In this document: positions 1-7,691 of the stretch, one piece after another | Numbering within the stretch: position 1 is the first letter of the stretch | How the letters are laid out: every line of letters starts with the position of its first letter | DNA from: an uncultured Clostridia bacterium | GTDB taxonomy: Bacteria > Bacillota > Clostridia > UBA1381 | Direction of reading: 5' to 3' | NCBI GenBank assembly: GCA_934486495.1 | Contig: CAKSPW010000005.1 | Location: 1 to 60,728, forward strand | Length of the DNA stretch: 60,728 bases | Made by a program: the position numbers and the translations under genes | The notes under the pieces: model-generated | What the model saw: the letters and a program-made list of their open reading frames with translations, nothing else | Databases searched by the model: none | Told to the model about the DNA's origin: nothing

Positions 1-77
1 CATTATACAGGATTTCGAGCTGATATGCTCGTTTATTTTGTAAATTTTTTTAGACCCCAACATTTATTATAGAGCCC
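1..77 (-). repeat. Insertion-sequence terminus, inverted copy of the window's right end
   Basis: These 77 bases are the exact reverse complement of 60652-60728, and 76 of them also match 60484-60559. Read on the minus strand they begin GGGCTCTATAATAAATG, which looks like the terminal inverted repeat of an ISL3-like element. The element itself would lie outside the window to the left. An exact match of 77 bases at both ends is what a de Bruijn graph contig shows at a repeat boundary, so part of this may reflect assembly rather than genome structure. Confidence 0.7.
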
Positions 78-123
78 GTTTATAGAGGCAATGCGTTTGA
101 TTGGCAGGCATGATGGAAGCACG

Positions 124-172
124 AAAAAAAAAGCAAAAAAAAAAAAAAAACAGAACTGCCGAAGCAATTCTT
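124..172 (-). terminator. Rho-independent terminator of the tRNA-Ser gene
   Basis: On the minus strand the sequence just after the tRNA forms an 8-bp stem (AGAATTGC pairing with GCAGTTCT, one G-U pair) closed by a TTCG tetraloop. A run of about 16 T residues follows. This is a textbook intrinsic terminator. Confidence 0.85.
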
Positions 173-175
173 GTT

Positions 176-263
176 TGGAGGAGAGAGTGGGATTCGAACC
201 CACGGACGCTTACACGTCACCGGTTTTCAAGACCGGCTCTTTCAACCGCTCAGACATCTCTCC
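176..263 (-). tRNA. tRNA-Ser(UGA), CCA encoded
   Basis: Read on the minus strand, the acceptor stem GGAGAGA (from 263) pairs with TCTCTCC (180-186). The anticodon loop CTTGAAA gives anticodon UGA. The long variable arm (GTGACGTGTAAGCGTC) is typical of a class II serine tRNA, and the T arm GTGGG-TTCGAAT-CCCAC is perfect. CCA appears to be encoded at 176-178. The base in the discriminator position (179) reads U rather than the usual G of serine tRNAs. An intrinsic terminator follows directly. Confidence 0.95.
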
Positions 264-335
264 GAAAGTACTTGATTATTATATCACATAATGATTGTCT
301 TGTCAAGTCTTTTTTTAAAAAAAATAAAAATATTT

Positions 336-375
336 TTCAATCAGCCGCCATACATATGCATGGCGGCTGATTGAA
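336..375 (-). terminator. Terminator downstream of rhaA
   Basis: A perfect 16-bp inverted repeat (TTCAATCAGCCGCCAT and its complement) surrounds a short loop just after the rhaA stop codon. On the minus strand it is followed by a T-rich stretch. Confidence 0.85.
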
Positions 376-381
376 GATTAA

Positions 382-1620
382 TTATCTTTTGAAAAGTACG
401 TCTTTTTCGTATTTTTCAACCTCGTCAAACCAAGCAGCACCGACAGGAGTGTTGTTTGTTTCGCAGAAGTAATCCCATACATCGCCCATAGGATATGTTT
501 TAATCTCCTCCTGCATAACCATAAGCTTTGAGAAGCTTCTGTCGTTTTGAAGCTCAGCAAGCATCTTATTGGGCTTAAGAAGTGCAAACAGCAATGCTTT
601 CTGCATATTTCTCATGCCTGTTACCCAAGCGGAAATTCTGTTTATGCTTGCATCGAAGAAGTCGAGCGCAAGAAGGACTCTTGACGGGTCGTTTACAACG
701 ATTTCTTTTGCAATTTCCTTTGTTTCGTCGTCGAACAATACAACGTGGTCGCTATCCCATCTAACGCCTCTTGTAACGTGGAGAGCAACCTTATCCGAGA
801 ACAAAAGCATTGAAGAAATCTTGTCTGAAACAAGCTCTGTCGGGTGATAATGACCGTTATCGAGCAGACAGAGAAGATTGTTTTTAGCGGCATAATTCAT
901 GTAGAATTCATGTGAGCCTACCGTATAGCTTTCAAATCCGATACCGAATACCTTTGATTCAACAGCGATATTAACTTTTGATTTGTCGTAATCGATAGAA
1001 ATGATTTCATCGAGTGATTTTTTTAGTCTTGCGCGAGGTGCTGTTCTGTCCGCCGGGATATCTTTAAATCCGTCGGGAATCCAAATGTTTACAAGACTCG
1101 GTGTTCCAAGCTCTGTTGCAAAGTATTCCGCAATTTTAATTGACGCTTGACCGTGGCGAACCCAGAACTTGCGAATTTCCTCATCCTCGCTTGAAAGCGT
1201 TGCGTTTTCTGCTTTCGGGTGCGAGAAATATGTAGGATTGAAGTCAAGTCCGAGACCTCTTTCTTTTGCAAATTCAACCCATTTTGCGAAATGCTCGGGC
1301 TTAAGCTCGTCTCTTTCAACCGGCTTATCCGTTATTGCATATGATGCATGAAGATTTATTCTGTGTTTGCCGGGGATAAGCGAAAGTGCTTTGTCTATAT
1401 CTGCCATAAGCTCCTCGGGTGTTCTTGCTTTGCCGGGATAGTTGCCCGTAGCCTGAATACCTCCGGAGAGTGCGCCGTCGTTTTCAAAACCGCAAACGTC
1501 ATCGCCCTGCCAGCAATGCATTGAAATGGGGATTTGCGAGAGAGCTTTAAGAGCGGCATCCGTATCCACTCCGATAGCGGCATACATTTTTTTAGCTTGT
1601 TCGTATCTTTCCTTTGACAT
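382..1620 (-). CDS. rhaA: L-rhamnose isomerase
   Basis: A 412-aa protein that reads as a full-length L-rhamnose isomerase, the cytoplasmic Mn-dependent aldose-ketose isomerase that converts L-rhamnose to L-rhamnulose. Recognisable features are the N-terminal SMHCWQGDDVCGFE segment, the RINLHASYA strand, the GLDFNPTYFSHP loop, the LDNGHYHPTE metal-binding segment and the DSDHVVLFDD segment. These match the conserved His and acidic ligands of the RhaA TIM barrel. Length is normal (about 418 aa in E. coli). No rhamnulokinase or aldolase gene is adjacent, so the rest of the pathway must be elsewhere or lost. The AraC-type gene immediately upstream on the same strand is a candidate regulator. A strong terminator follows the stop codon. 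Confidence 0.96.
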   Translation of the reverse strand: MSKERYEQAKKMYAAIGVDTDAALKALSQIPISMHCWQGDDVCGFENDGALSGGIQATGNYPGKARTPEELMADIDKALSLIPGKHRINLHASYAITDKPVERDELKPEHFAKWVEFAKERGLGLDFNPTYFSHPKAENATLSSEDEEIRKFWVRHGQASIKIAEYFATELGTPSLVNIWIPDGFKDIPADRTAPRARLKKSLDEIISIDYDKSKVNIAVESKVFGIGFESYTVGSHEFYMNYAAKNNLLCLLDNGHYHPTELVSDKISSMLLFSDKVALHVTRGVRWDSDHVVLFDDETKEIAKEIVVNDPSRVLLALDFFDASINRISAWVTGMRNMQKALLFALLKPNKMLAELQNDRSFSKLMVMQEEIKTYPMGDVWDYFCETNNTPVGAAWFDEVEKYEKDVLFKR

Positions 1621-1733
1621 AATTTATTTCCTTTCTGCGCTGTGCGCCGTTATTATTACTATGCTTATTATAACTCATAAAAGGAAAAAAACAAATATCC
1701 TTTTTTAATATAAATGTGTCCTTATTTGCAAAA

Positions 1734-2699
1734 TTATGCTCGCTGTATTTGCCGATATTCTTTCGGAGTTGCACCAAATTTTTCTTTAAAAATTCTATAA
1801 AAATAGCTTCTGTTGTCATATCCGACTTCAACTGATATGCTTGCAATATCAAGTCTTGTATGTGTCAAAAGATATGCCGCCTGATTAAGTCTTTTCGTTT
1901 TAAGAAGGTCGTTGTATGTTTTGCCGGTATATTGTTTTATAAGCCTGCTCATGATAAACACACTTTGGTTGAGGTTTTGCGAAAGCTCGGTAAGCGACGC
2001 CGTTTTGAAGTTTTTTTCGATATAGGTAAGGCTTTTTAAAATAAGCTTTTTATCGTATTCATCCTTTGCGCCTCTAATGGTATTTGTATAGTTCATAAGC
2101 TGCAAAAAGAGAAGACTCATTGTGTTTTCAAGTATGCTGCGCCCGAATTGCTGAGGATTAAGACGGCACCAAATCATGTTTTCGACAAGATTTTGAATTG
2201 GCAAAAGCTCAGATACCCGATAGTGAAGATATTCCGAAAAGCTGTTTGCTTTTGTAAGACAGTTTACAAGAAAATCCCCGACAACGCTTTCTTCGGCAGG
2301 AAAAGTCGCATTTGATGCGAAAAATTCGGGCAGTATTATAAAGTTAATCGCAATATCGTTATATCCGGCAGGCATAACCTCCTGCAGGCAATTTTGGCTC
2401 AAAAGCAATATCTCCCCTGTTGACAGCTTGATTTTGTTGCCGTTGATAATATGCGTTGTACTGCCGCTGCACATATATATAAGCTCAATATAATTGTGCC
2501 TGTGTGCCGGAAATTGCACAAATCGTGTGTGAGGCCGTACTTCAACGAGCTTTCCCTTTTCCAAAAGATGTGAGCTGTCGATTACGAATTCGGCATTATC
2601 GGTATATAGTCTTTTTTCAATGCTGCCGTCACCGATGAGAATTTTTTTTTCTTCTTCGGTTTCTTCCGACAACTTAGTCAGGATTTCTTTACTAATCAT
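1734..2699 (-). CDS. AraC-family transcriptional regulator, possibly controlling rhaA
   Basis: A 321-aa regulator. The N-terminal half has a cupin-like sensor fold (HRHNYIELIYMCSG near residues 68-81, with alternating strands after it). The C-terminal 100 residues form the double helix-turn-helix AraC DNA-binding domain: SLTELSQNLNQSVFIMSRLI for the first HTH, and DIASISVEVGYDNRSYFYRI followed by FGATPKEYR for the second. It lies 113 bp upstream of rhaA on the same strand, so local control of rhamnose use is plausible. The effector is inferred from position only. The gene starts with ATG at 2699. Confidence 0.9.
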   Translation of the reverse strand: MISKEILTKLSEETEEEKKILIGDGSIEKRLYTDNAEFVIDSSHLLEKGKLVEVRPHTRFVQFPAHRHNYIELIYMCSGSTTHIINGNKIKLSTGEILLLSQNCLQEVMPAGYNDIAINFIILPEFFASNATFPAEESVVGDFLVNCLTKANSFSEYLHYRVSELLPIQNLVENMIWCRLNPQQFGRSILENTMSLLFLQLMNYTNTIRGAKDEYDKKLILKSLTYIEKNFKTASLTELSQNLNQSVFIMSRLIKQYTGKTYNDLLKTKRLNQAAYLLTHTRLDIASISVEVGYDNRSYFYRIFKEKFGATPKEYRQIQRA

Positions 2700-2737
2700 A
2701 AAAAATCTCCGTTTCGTAATTTTTCAATCGAAAAAAC

Positions 2738-2760
2738 GGAGAAGCCGCTGCGACTTCTCC
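2738..2760 (-). terminator. Terminator downstream of the HPr gene
   Basis: GGAGAAG (2738-2744) pairs with CTTCTCC (2754-2760). In the minus direction the stem is followed by GTTTTTTC, so it would end the HPr transcript before the araC-type gene. Confidence 0.8.
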
Positions 2761-2816
2761 CACTGTTATATTCAAATATGCATATTATAAATACGTCACG
2801 AAGCCGATATTATAAT

Positions 2817-3080
2817 TTACTCGGCAAAGTTTGACTCAATTAATTCAACAAGACTGTTTGCCGCGCTTTCTTCGTCTGCGCCGTCGGCGAGTATGTTAAC
2901 CGATGTACCCTTTGTTATCCCGAGAGACAGAACACCAAGCAAGCTTTTTGCATTTACCTTGCGTGCATCCTTCTCAATCCAAATGCTTGACTTAAACTCG
3001 TTTGCCCTTTGGATAAAGAACGTGGCGGGTCTTGCATGCAAACCAACCTGATTTTTTACAACAACTTCTTTAGAAAACAT
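2817..3080 (-). CDS. ptsH: Phosphocarrier protein HPr
   Basis: An 87-aa HPr, the cytoplasmic phosphocarrier between enzyme I and the sugar-specific EII permeases of the PTS. The active-site histidine is His15 in GLHARPA. The Firmicute regulatory serine is Ser46 in AKSLLGVLSLGI, the target of HPr kinase. With both residues present the protein can act in transport and, as HPr-Ser-P with CcpA, in carbon catabolite repression, so it is HPr rather than Crh, which lacks His15. It is monocistronic, with a strong GGGGGG ribosome binding site, a promoter at 3174-3202 and its own terminator. Enzyme I is not next to it. Confidence 0.95.
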   Translation of the reverse strand: MFSKEVVVKNQVGLHARPATFFIQRANEFKSSIWIEKDARKVNAKSLLGVLSLGITKGTSVNILADGADEESAANSLVELIESNFAE

Positions 3081-3173
3081 ATCTAACTATGCCCCCCTAA
3101 ATTTATTTTAATAATCTGATAATACGCATGTTTAAAGCATAAAACTCATTTTTAACAAATGCTCATTACTTAT

Positions 3174-3202
3174 AGCATACTATATTATATGACTTACGTC
3201 AA
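3174..3202 (-). promoter_or_regulatory. Promoter of the HPr gene
   Basis: On the minus strand TTGACG (3202-3197) is separated by 17 bp from TATGCT (3179-3174). This is a sigma-A-type promoter about 95 bp upstream of the HPr start codon. Confidence 0.55.
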
Positions 3203-3255
3203 CATTTTTTTTCGCATTACGAAAAATTTCAGTAAACAACACGAATTTAAAATTA

Positions 3256-4356
3256 TTATTTTGATTTTTTTTCGGTGTTTTTACTAACCTTATAAACAAA
3301 GCCGTCATTGAGCTTCTGCCTTACCTGCTTTTCTATCTCTTTTGTAAATTCAGGATTCGCTATCATGTATTTGCGAACATTTTCGCGTCCCTGACCGATT
3401 TTTTCTTTGTTGTAGCTAAACCATGCGCCGCTTTTTTCTATAATTTCCGCAGCAACGGCAATATCGAGTATATTACTTTCTTTCGAGATACCCTCACCGT
3501 ATAAAATATCAAATTCCGCTTCTCTGAACGGCGGGGCAACCTTGTTTTTAACAACTCTTACTTTTGTTCTGTTACCTACAAGCTCGCTTCCGTTTTTAAT
3601 AGCCTCTCCCTTTCGCACGTCAAGACGAACGGAGGCAAAGTATTTGAGTGCACGTCCGCCGGGAGTTGTTTCGGGGCTTCCGTAAAGAACGCCCACTTTT
3701 TCTCTGAGCTGATTTATAAATATAACAGCTGTTCCCGTTTTTGCCGTTATACCCGTAAGCTTTCTAAGTGCCTGTGACATAAGTCTTGCCAAAAGACCTA
3801 CGTGTGCGCCACCCATTTCACCCTCGATTTCAGCTTTCGGAACCAATGCGGCAACGGAGTCGATAACGATTATATCAATTGCCGAGCTTCTTACAAGCGC
3901 TTCGGCAATATCTAGCGCCTGCTCGCCGGTGTCGGGCTGTGCAACCACAAGATTATCCGTATCAACGCCGAGGTTTTTTGCATATATCGGGTCGAGTGCG
4001 TGCTCTGCGTCGATAAATGCGGCATCTCCTCCGAGCTTTTGAGCCTCTGCTATAATATGAAGCGCAACGGTTGTTTTACCCGATGACTCCGGACCGTAAA
4101 TCTCTATTACACGTCCTCTTGGTATTCCGCCGACACCGAGTGCGGCATCAAGCGTAAGCGAGCCGGTCGGAATTGCGTCTACCGTGACGGTGGGTGTTTC
4201 GCCGAGCTTCATAATGCTGCCCGCACCGAAAGATTTTCTTATATCCTTAATTGCGTTGTCAAGCGCCTTAAGCTTTTCGGGATCTTTTTTTGACTTTGCT
4301 TCGGGCTTGTCCGCAGTATCCTCGGAAATCTTTATTTCCTTTTCATCTTTGTCCAT
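3256..4356 (-). CDS. recA: Recombinase RecA
   Basis: A 366-aa RecA, the ATP-dependent strand-exchange protein that also triggers LexA autocleavage. The core shows the KSFGAGSIMKLG linker, Walker A GPESSGKT, the IDAEHALDP motif, Walker B IIVIDSVAALVPKAEIEGEMG (L1 loop following), the INQLREKVGVLYGSPETTPGGRALK L2/ATP-cap region and the GAWFSYNKEKIGQGRENV C-terminal segment. The N-terminal 28 residues are a charged extension (DKDEKEIKISEDTADKPEAK), longer than in E. coli but not unusual in Clostridia. It is transcribed alone. An SOS box was not recognised in the 70 bp upstream. Confidence 0.98.
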   Translation of the reverse strand: MDKDEKEIKISEDTADKPEAKSKKDPEKLKALDNAIKDIRKSFGAGSIMKLGETPTVTVDAIPTGSLTLDAALGVGGIPRGRVIEIYGPESSGKTTVALHIIAEAQKLGGDAAFIDAEHALDPIYAKNLGVDTDNLVVAQPDTGEQALDIAEALVRSSAIDIIVIDSVAALVPKAEIEGEMGGAHVGLLARLMSQALRKLTGITAKTGTAVIFINQLREKVGVLYGSPETTPGGRALKYFASVRLDVRKGEAIKNGSELVGNRTKVRVVKNKVAPPFREAEFDILYGEGISKESNILDIAVAAEIIEKSGAWFSYNKEKIGQGRENVRKYMIANPEFTKEIEKQVRQKLNDGFVYKVSKNTEKKSK

Positions 4357-4477
4357 TATGTACGTGTCCTTTCACATATAAATCAATTCTCCATATCCAT
4401 TATACTATATTTCTTTCAAAAATGCAAGAGGTTTTTGATTGTTTTTTTAAATTGACAGAAAAAATAACACAAAATAA

Positions 4478-4538
4478 GCCGCAGACCGATAAAAAAGCTG
4501 TCGTATGGTGGTGTTTCGCTTTTTTATTCGGCGGCGGC
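4478..4538. repeat. Imperfect inverted repeat after the 59-aa ORF
   Basis: The 21-base arms 4478-4498 and 4518-4538 are largely complementary (TAAAAAAGC against GCTTTTTTA, and GC-rich outer ends with a few mismatches) around a 19-base loop. It lies just past the stop codon of the small minus-strand ORF and could end its transcript, although no uninterrupted T-run follows the whole hairpin. Confidence 0.35.
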
Positions 4539-4545
4539 CTATGGG

Positions 4546-4725
4546 TTACAGCTCTTTCAATATTCTTTTCTCAAAGGACTGTATTGTATCGGCAAGCCGT
4601 TCAAGGCGTCTTGCAAAAAAGGACGTGATGCGCCGTGACGGCTTCATTCGTCCGATAATATATGCCCCTGTATCGAGAACAGCCGCCAAAAGAAAAAATA
4701 TAATTGAATTTATTATAAGCTTCAT
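4546..4725 (-). CDS. Small single-pass membrane protein, 59 aa
   Basis: A 59-codon reading frame starts with ATG at 4725, preceded by GGAG at a suitable distance. It begins MKLIINSIIFFLLAAVLDTG, a clear hydrophobic segment. A basic amphipathic tail follows (GRMKPSRRITSFFARRLERL, ending ILKEL). It fills most of the 630-bp gap between recA and rplM, and an inverted repeat lies just after its stop codon. The predicted topology is a single membrane anchor with a cytoplasmic cationic helix. I do not recognise a family, and the function is unknown. Codon pattern and ribosome binding site favour a real gene, but conservation should decide. Confidence 0.5.
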   Translation of the reverse strand: MKLIINSIIFFLLAAVLDTGAYIIGRMKPSRRITSFFARRLERLADTIQSFEKRILKEL

Positions 4726-4907
4726 ATCTGTATGCTCCGTTCGGTATTTTTGACTTTATTATTATTAACATATGCCGATGATTTTAATTGTTGAAATTTA
4801 TGGAATACAAAAATTAAAATAGAAAACGAGAAAAACGGAGATAATCAAAGAAAAACGGCGAATTAAAGAGATTATAAAATAAATATAAAAAAATTTTAAA
4901 AAAGGTA

Positions 4908-4936
4908 TTGACAAATATAAAAAAGTGTAGTAAAAT
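4908..4936 (+). promoter_or_regulatory. Promoter of rplM-rpsI
   Basis: TTGACA (4908-4913), a 17-bp spacer and TAAAAT (4931-4936) form a near-consensus sigma-A promoter about 65 bp upstream of the rplM start. Confidence 0.8.
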
Positions 4937-4990
4937 AGTTCGTGCAGGTCGGAAAGGTACGTTTTCGACGTTTAACATATATATGATAGG
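4937..4990 (+). promoter_or_regulatory. Possible L13 autoregulatory leader RNA
   Basis: The short 5' leader between promoter and rplM contains the segment GTGCAGGTCGGAAAGGTACG, followed by a TTCGACGT block that can pair as GTCG/CGAC. Firmicute rplM genes often carry a small structured L13-binding leader here. Position and approximate form fit that, but I have not matched it to a covariance model. Confidence 0.35.
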
Positions 4991-5002
4991 AGGAAATTTA
5001 AA

Positions 5003-5443
5003 GTGAATAGTAGCTACATGGCAAAGCCGGCTGAAATCGAAAGAAAATGGTATATAATCGACGCAGAAAACAAGCCTTTGGGTCGTGTTGCAGCTCAAGC
5101 GGCAGCAATCCTCAGAGGTAAGCATTTGCCGACATTCACACCGAATGTTGACTGCGGTGATCACGTAATCGTTATCAACGCTGAAAAAGCTGTTCTTACA
5201 GGTAATAAGCTCAGTCAAAAGGTTCGTTATTATCATACGGGCTGGGTTGGTGGAATCAAGGAAATCCACTACGACAAGCTTATGGCTGAAAATCCCGAAA
5301 AGGCTATGACATACGCAGTAAACGGTATGCTCCCGAACAATGCTATCGGAAGAAAGGCAATCACAAGACTTCGCGTATATAAGGGTGCTGAGCATGATAA
5401 CGCAGCACAAAAGCCTATTCCCTGGACACAGGAAATCAAATAA
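5003..5443 (+). CDS. rplM: 50S ribosomal protein L13
   Basis: A 146-aa L13 of the large ribosomal subunit. It has the family signatures KWYIIDAENKPLGRVAAQAA, LRGKH, PTFTPNVDCGDHVIVINA and the central YYHTGWVGGIKE block, and ends with the RLRVYKGAEHDNAAQKP segment. The start is GTG at 5003, placed by the AGGAGG Shine-Dalgarno sequence 8 bases upstream. The N-terminal MNSSYMAKPAEIER extension is common in Clostridia. It forms an operon with rpsI, 18 bp downstream. Confidence 0.97.
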   Translation: MNSSYMAKPAEIERKWYIIDAENKPLGRVAAQAAAILRGKHLPTFTPNVDCGDHVIVINAEKAVLTGNKLSQKVRYYHTGWVGGIKEIHYDKLMAENPEKAMTYAVNGMLPNNAIGRKAITRLRVYKGAEHDNAAQKPIPWTQEIK

Positions 5444-5461
5444 GAAGGAGGAAATTAAGTA

Positions 5462-5857
5462 ATGGCTAAAGTTCAATTTTACGGTACAGGCAGAAGAAAG
5501 TCTTCTACTGCAAGAGTTCGTCTTATTCCCGGTAACGGAAATATCACAATAAATGACAGAAGCATTGACGATTATTTCGGTCTTGAAACACTCAAGGTTA
5601 TAGTTCGTCAGCCGCTCGTACTTACAAAGACAGCTGAAAAGTTTGACGTAATCGTAAGGGTTGAAGGCGGCGGATTTACAGGTCAGGCAGGAGCTATCCG
5701 TCACGGTATTTCAAGAGCACTTCTTGAAGCTGATTCAGACGCTTACAGAGCTGACCTCAAGTCTGCAGGTTTCCTCACTCGTGATTCGAGAATGAAGGAA
5801 AGAAAGAAGTACGGCTTGAAAGCTGCACGTCGTGCGCCTCAGTTCTCAAAGAGATAA
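5462..5857 (+). CDS. rpsI: 30S ribosomal protein S9
   Basis: A 131-aa S9 of the small subunit. It starts VQFYGTGRRKSSTARVRL, has the GGGFTGQAGAIRHGISRAL core and ends in the basic tail RDSRMKERKKYGLKAARRAPQFSKR, whose last residues reach the P-site tRNA. It is co-transcribed with rplM and has an AAGGAGGAAA ribosome binding site. An intrinsic terminator follows. Confidence 0.98.
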   Translation: MAKVQFYGTGRRKSSTARVRLIPGNGNITINDRSIDDYFGLETLKVIVRQPLVLTKTAEKFDVIVRVEGGGFTGQAGAIRHGISRALLEADSDAYRADLKSAGFLTRDSRMKERKKYGLKAARRAPQFSKR

Positions 5858-5877
5858 TTTTTCTTTTACGAACATTC

Positions 5878-5912
5878 AAAACCCCGGAGTTATGCAACTT
5901 TCGGGGTTTTTT
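5878..5912 (+). terminator. Terminator of rplM-rpsI
   Basis: AAAACCCCG pairs with CGGGGTTTT around a 15-base loop and runs into a further T-run, 20 bp after the rpsI stop codon. Confidence 0.9.
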
Positions 5913-6050
5913 GCACCTAAATTTACCTTCATCTTTAAAAGGATAATCGGTGTTTAAAAAAAGTTTTCTGCGGATGAATAAACCGTTTGGCGGACGTAAA
6001 ATGAAACAGAGGTATGTGACTTTTGGGGCGGATAAAAAGGAGAACTCATT

Positions 6051-6329
6051 ATGTGCTTAATAAAATATGACAAAGACAATATCGGTAAATATTTTCTGTC
6101 GCCTTATGTCTGCATACAAGAGTGCGGCGGTGCTGTAAAATTCTGCAATCATATTTTTGAAACACGCATAACGCTTACGGATTTCTCAAAATATATGAGC
6201 GACTTTTTGGATATAATGCACGGCGGCAGTGATGAAGAGCGTCTGCTTGAATTTTTTAAGGGAAAAATAACCGTCAGTCCGCCGGAGGAGGTTTTATCGC
6301 TGTTTTTAAATAAGGGGGTTATTATATGA
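6051..6329 (+). CDS. Small first protein of the Trp-repeat RiPP operon, function unknown
   Basis: A 92-aa soluble protein with an AAAAGGAG ribosome binding site. It overlaps the next gene by four bases (ATGATG inside its final codons), so the two are translationally coupled. The first half looks beta-rich (FLSPYVCIQECGGAVKFCNHIFETRITL), with three cysteines. The second half is helical (YMSDFLDIMHGGSDEERLLEFF). The size and first position resemble accessory proteins of other repeat-peptide radical SAM systems, such as HxsD of the His-Xaa-Ser system or PqqD-like recognition elements. I do not see convincing sequence identity with either. A role in binding the precursor leader is inferred only from context. 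Confidence 0.8.
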   Translation: MCLIKYDKDNIGKYFLSPYVCIQECGGAVKFCNHIFETRITLTDFSKYMSDFLDIMHGGSDEERLLEFFKGKITVSPPEEVLSLFLNKGVII

Positions 6330-7687
6330 TGTATTTGCCTCCGTTTTCGCTCGATAACGGATTTGAGTTTTTCGGAGCGTATTATGATTTTAACGATAAA
6401 TATTCATTTTTGATTCAAGCGCAATACGGCACATCAGTTATGCTTTCAAATGAACTCTTGAATGACATTGAAAAAGCTGATCCGAGCGAGGACTTGCAAT
6501 TTAAGCTGATACAACACGGTTTCGGCAGAATAGACGGCTCTAATGAAATTATCGACGCAAATGACAAAATATTACCTGCATTTTTCTTGATTGACCTTAC
6601 GAAATGCTGTAATTTGCGATGTAAATATTGCTTCAGAGATTTGCGTGAAAATGAGGAAATTATAACGGATGATACAATTGACGCCATTTGCGGATACATA
6701 TTTGAATATGTAAAAAAACACAACATAAATCGCTTTTCCGTTCAGCCGTGGGGAGGAGAGCCGCTTATCAGGCTTGATAAGATAATAAGAATAAGAAAAT
6801 TCTTTGAAGAAAAAGGAGCTTATCCCGAAATCTCGATTGAAACAAACGGCACGCTTCTTGATGACAAGACGGTAAAGCTGCTCAAAGAAAATAATATTGA
6901 ACTCGGCGTCAGCATTGACGGAACAGAGGTCGCTCACAATGCTCAAAGACCGTATATGCAAGGCGGAGGAAGCTTTGAAAAGGTCATTTCCGGTATACGC
7001 AATTTGCAAAATGCGGGATATGAGGGCTTGGGTACGATTACTGTAATCACAAAAAATAATTACGATAAGATTGATGAGATTTTAGACTTTTTTGCAAAAG
7101 ACTTAGGCTTAAGCTCGGTAAAACTGAATCCGCTGCGAAAAACCGATTCAAACGATTATCTTGGCACAGATCCTAAAGAAATCGAGGAATTTACTAATTC
7201 TTTGCTGAGTAAATTAGCGGAACTTAATAATTCGGGGTACAGAATAATTGACTCCAATGTCGCAAATAAAATCAGGAACCTGATTGTCCGTCCCGACGAT
7301 AACATTTGTAATTCCAAAGGCTGTATGGGCGGTAAAGGCTTGGTTTCCTTTGATAAAAACGGTAGAATTTATCCGTGTGAGATGAGTGATTATCCGGAGG
7401 AATGCATAGGAAATATCGGCTCGGGGACGGATTTATGCGAAAATATCAAGAAAGCGCAAAAAACGCATACCTTTTATAAGACAAAGAAAGCCGACATATG
7501 CGATACCTGCCCTTGGTGGTATTATTGCAGAGGCGGTTGCAGCAGTACAGTAAAATTTACATCAAGTGAGGTCTGCGGTATAGATGCCGGTGAATGTGAC
7601 ATGAACAGAATTTTGTACCCGAAGCTTGTCAGACTTATTTTAGATGACGAGGATACGGCGCTGCGTATTGCAGGATTAAAGGGGTGA
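6326..7687 (+). CDS. Radical SAM/SPASM peptide maturase
   Basis: A 453-aa enzyme. An N-terminal domain of about 85 residues precedes the radical SAM barrel. The [4Fe-4S]-SAM motif CNLRCKYC uses Cys95, Cys99 and Cys102. The GGEP-type motif appears as WGGEPLIRL, and SIETNGTLL, GVSIDGTEVAHNAQRP and NPLRK follow as later strands. The C-terminal SPASM region binds auxiliary clusters: GCMGGKGLVSFDKNGRIYPC, then CDTCPWWYYCRGGC and further Cys residues. This is the architecture of enzymes that make thioether, C-C or cyclophane crosslinks in ribosomal peptides. Its likely substrate is the Trp-repeat peptide two genes downstream. The exact bond made cannot be read from sequence. Confidence 0.93.
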   Translation: MMYLPPFSLDNGFEFFGAYYDFNDKYSFLIQAQYGTSVMLSNELLNDIEKADPSEDLQFKLIQHGFGRIDGSNEIIDANDKILPAFFLIDLTKCCNLRCKYCFRDLRENEEIITDDTIDAICGYIFEYVKKHNINRFSVQPWGGEPLIRLDKIIRIRKFFEEKGAYPEISIETNGTLLDDKTVKLLKENNIELGVSIDGTEVAHNAQRPYMQGGGSFEKVISGIRNLQNAGYEGLGTITVITKNNYDKIDEILDFFAKDLGLSSVKLNPLRKTDSNDYLGTDPKEIEEFTNSLLSKLAELNNSGYRIIDSNVANKIRNLIVRPDDNICNSKGCMGGKGLVSFDKNGRIYPCEMSDYPEECIGNIGSGTDLCENIKKAQKTHTFYKTKKADICDTCPWWYYCRGGCSSTVKFTSSEVCGIDAGECDMNRILYPKLVRLILDDEDTALRIAGLKG

Positions 7688-7691
7688 TGAA

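Noticed and set aside
4814..5704. 296-codon minus-strand frame opposite rplM and rpsI
   Set aside because: It is antisense to two certain ribosomal protein genes, Cys/Phe-rich without a fold, and has no ribosome binding site.
5974..6060. 28-codon plus-strand frame just upstream of the 92-aa gene of the RiPP operon
   Set aside because: No Shine-Dalgarno sequence before its ATG, and it contains the ribosome binding site of the following gene. I judged it unlikely to be a second precursor.
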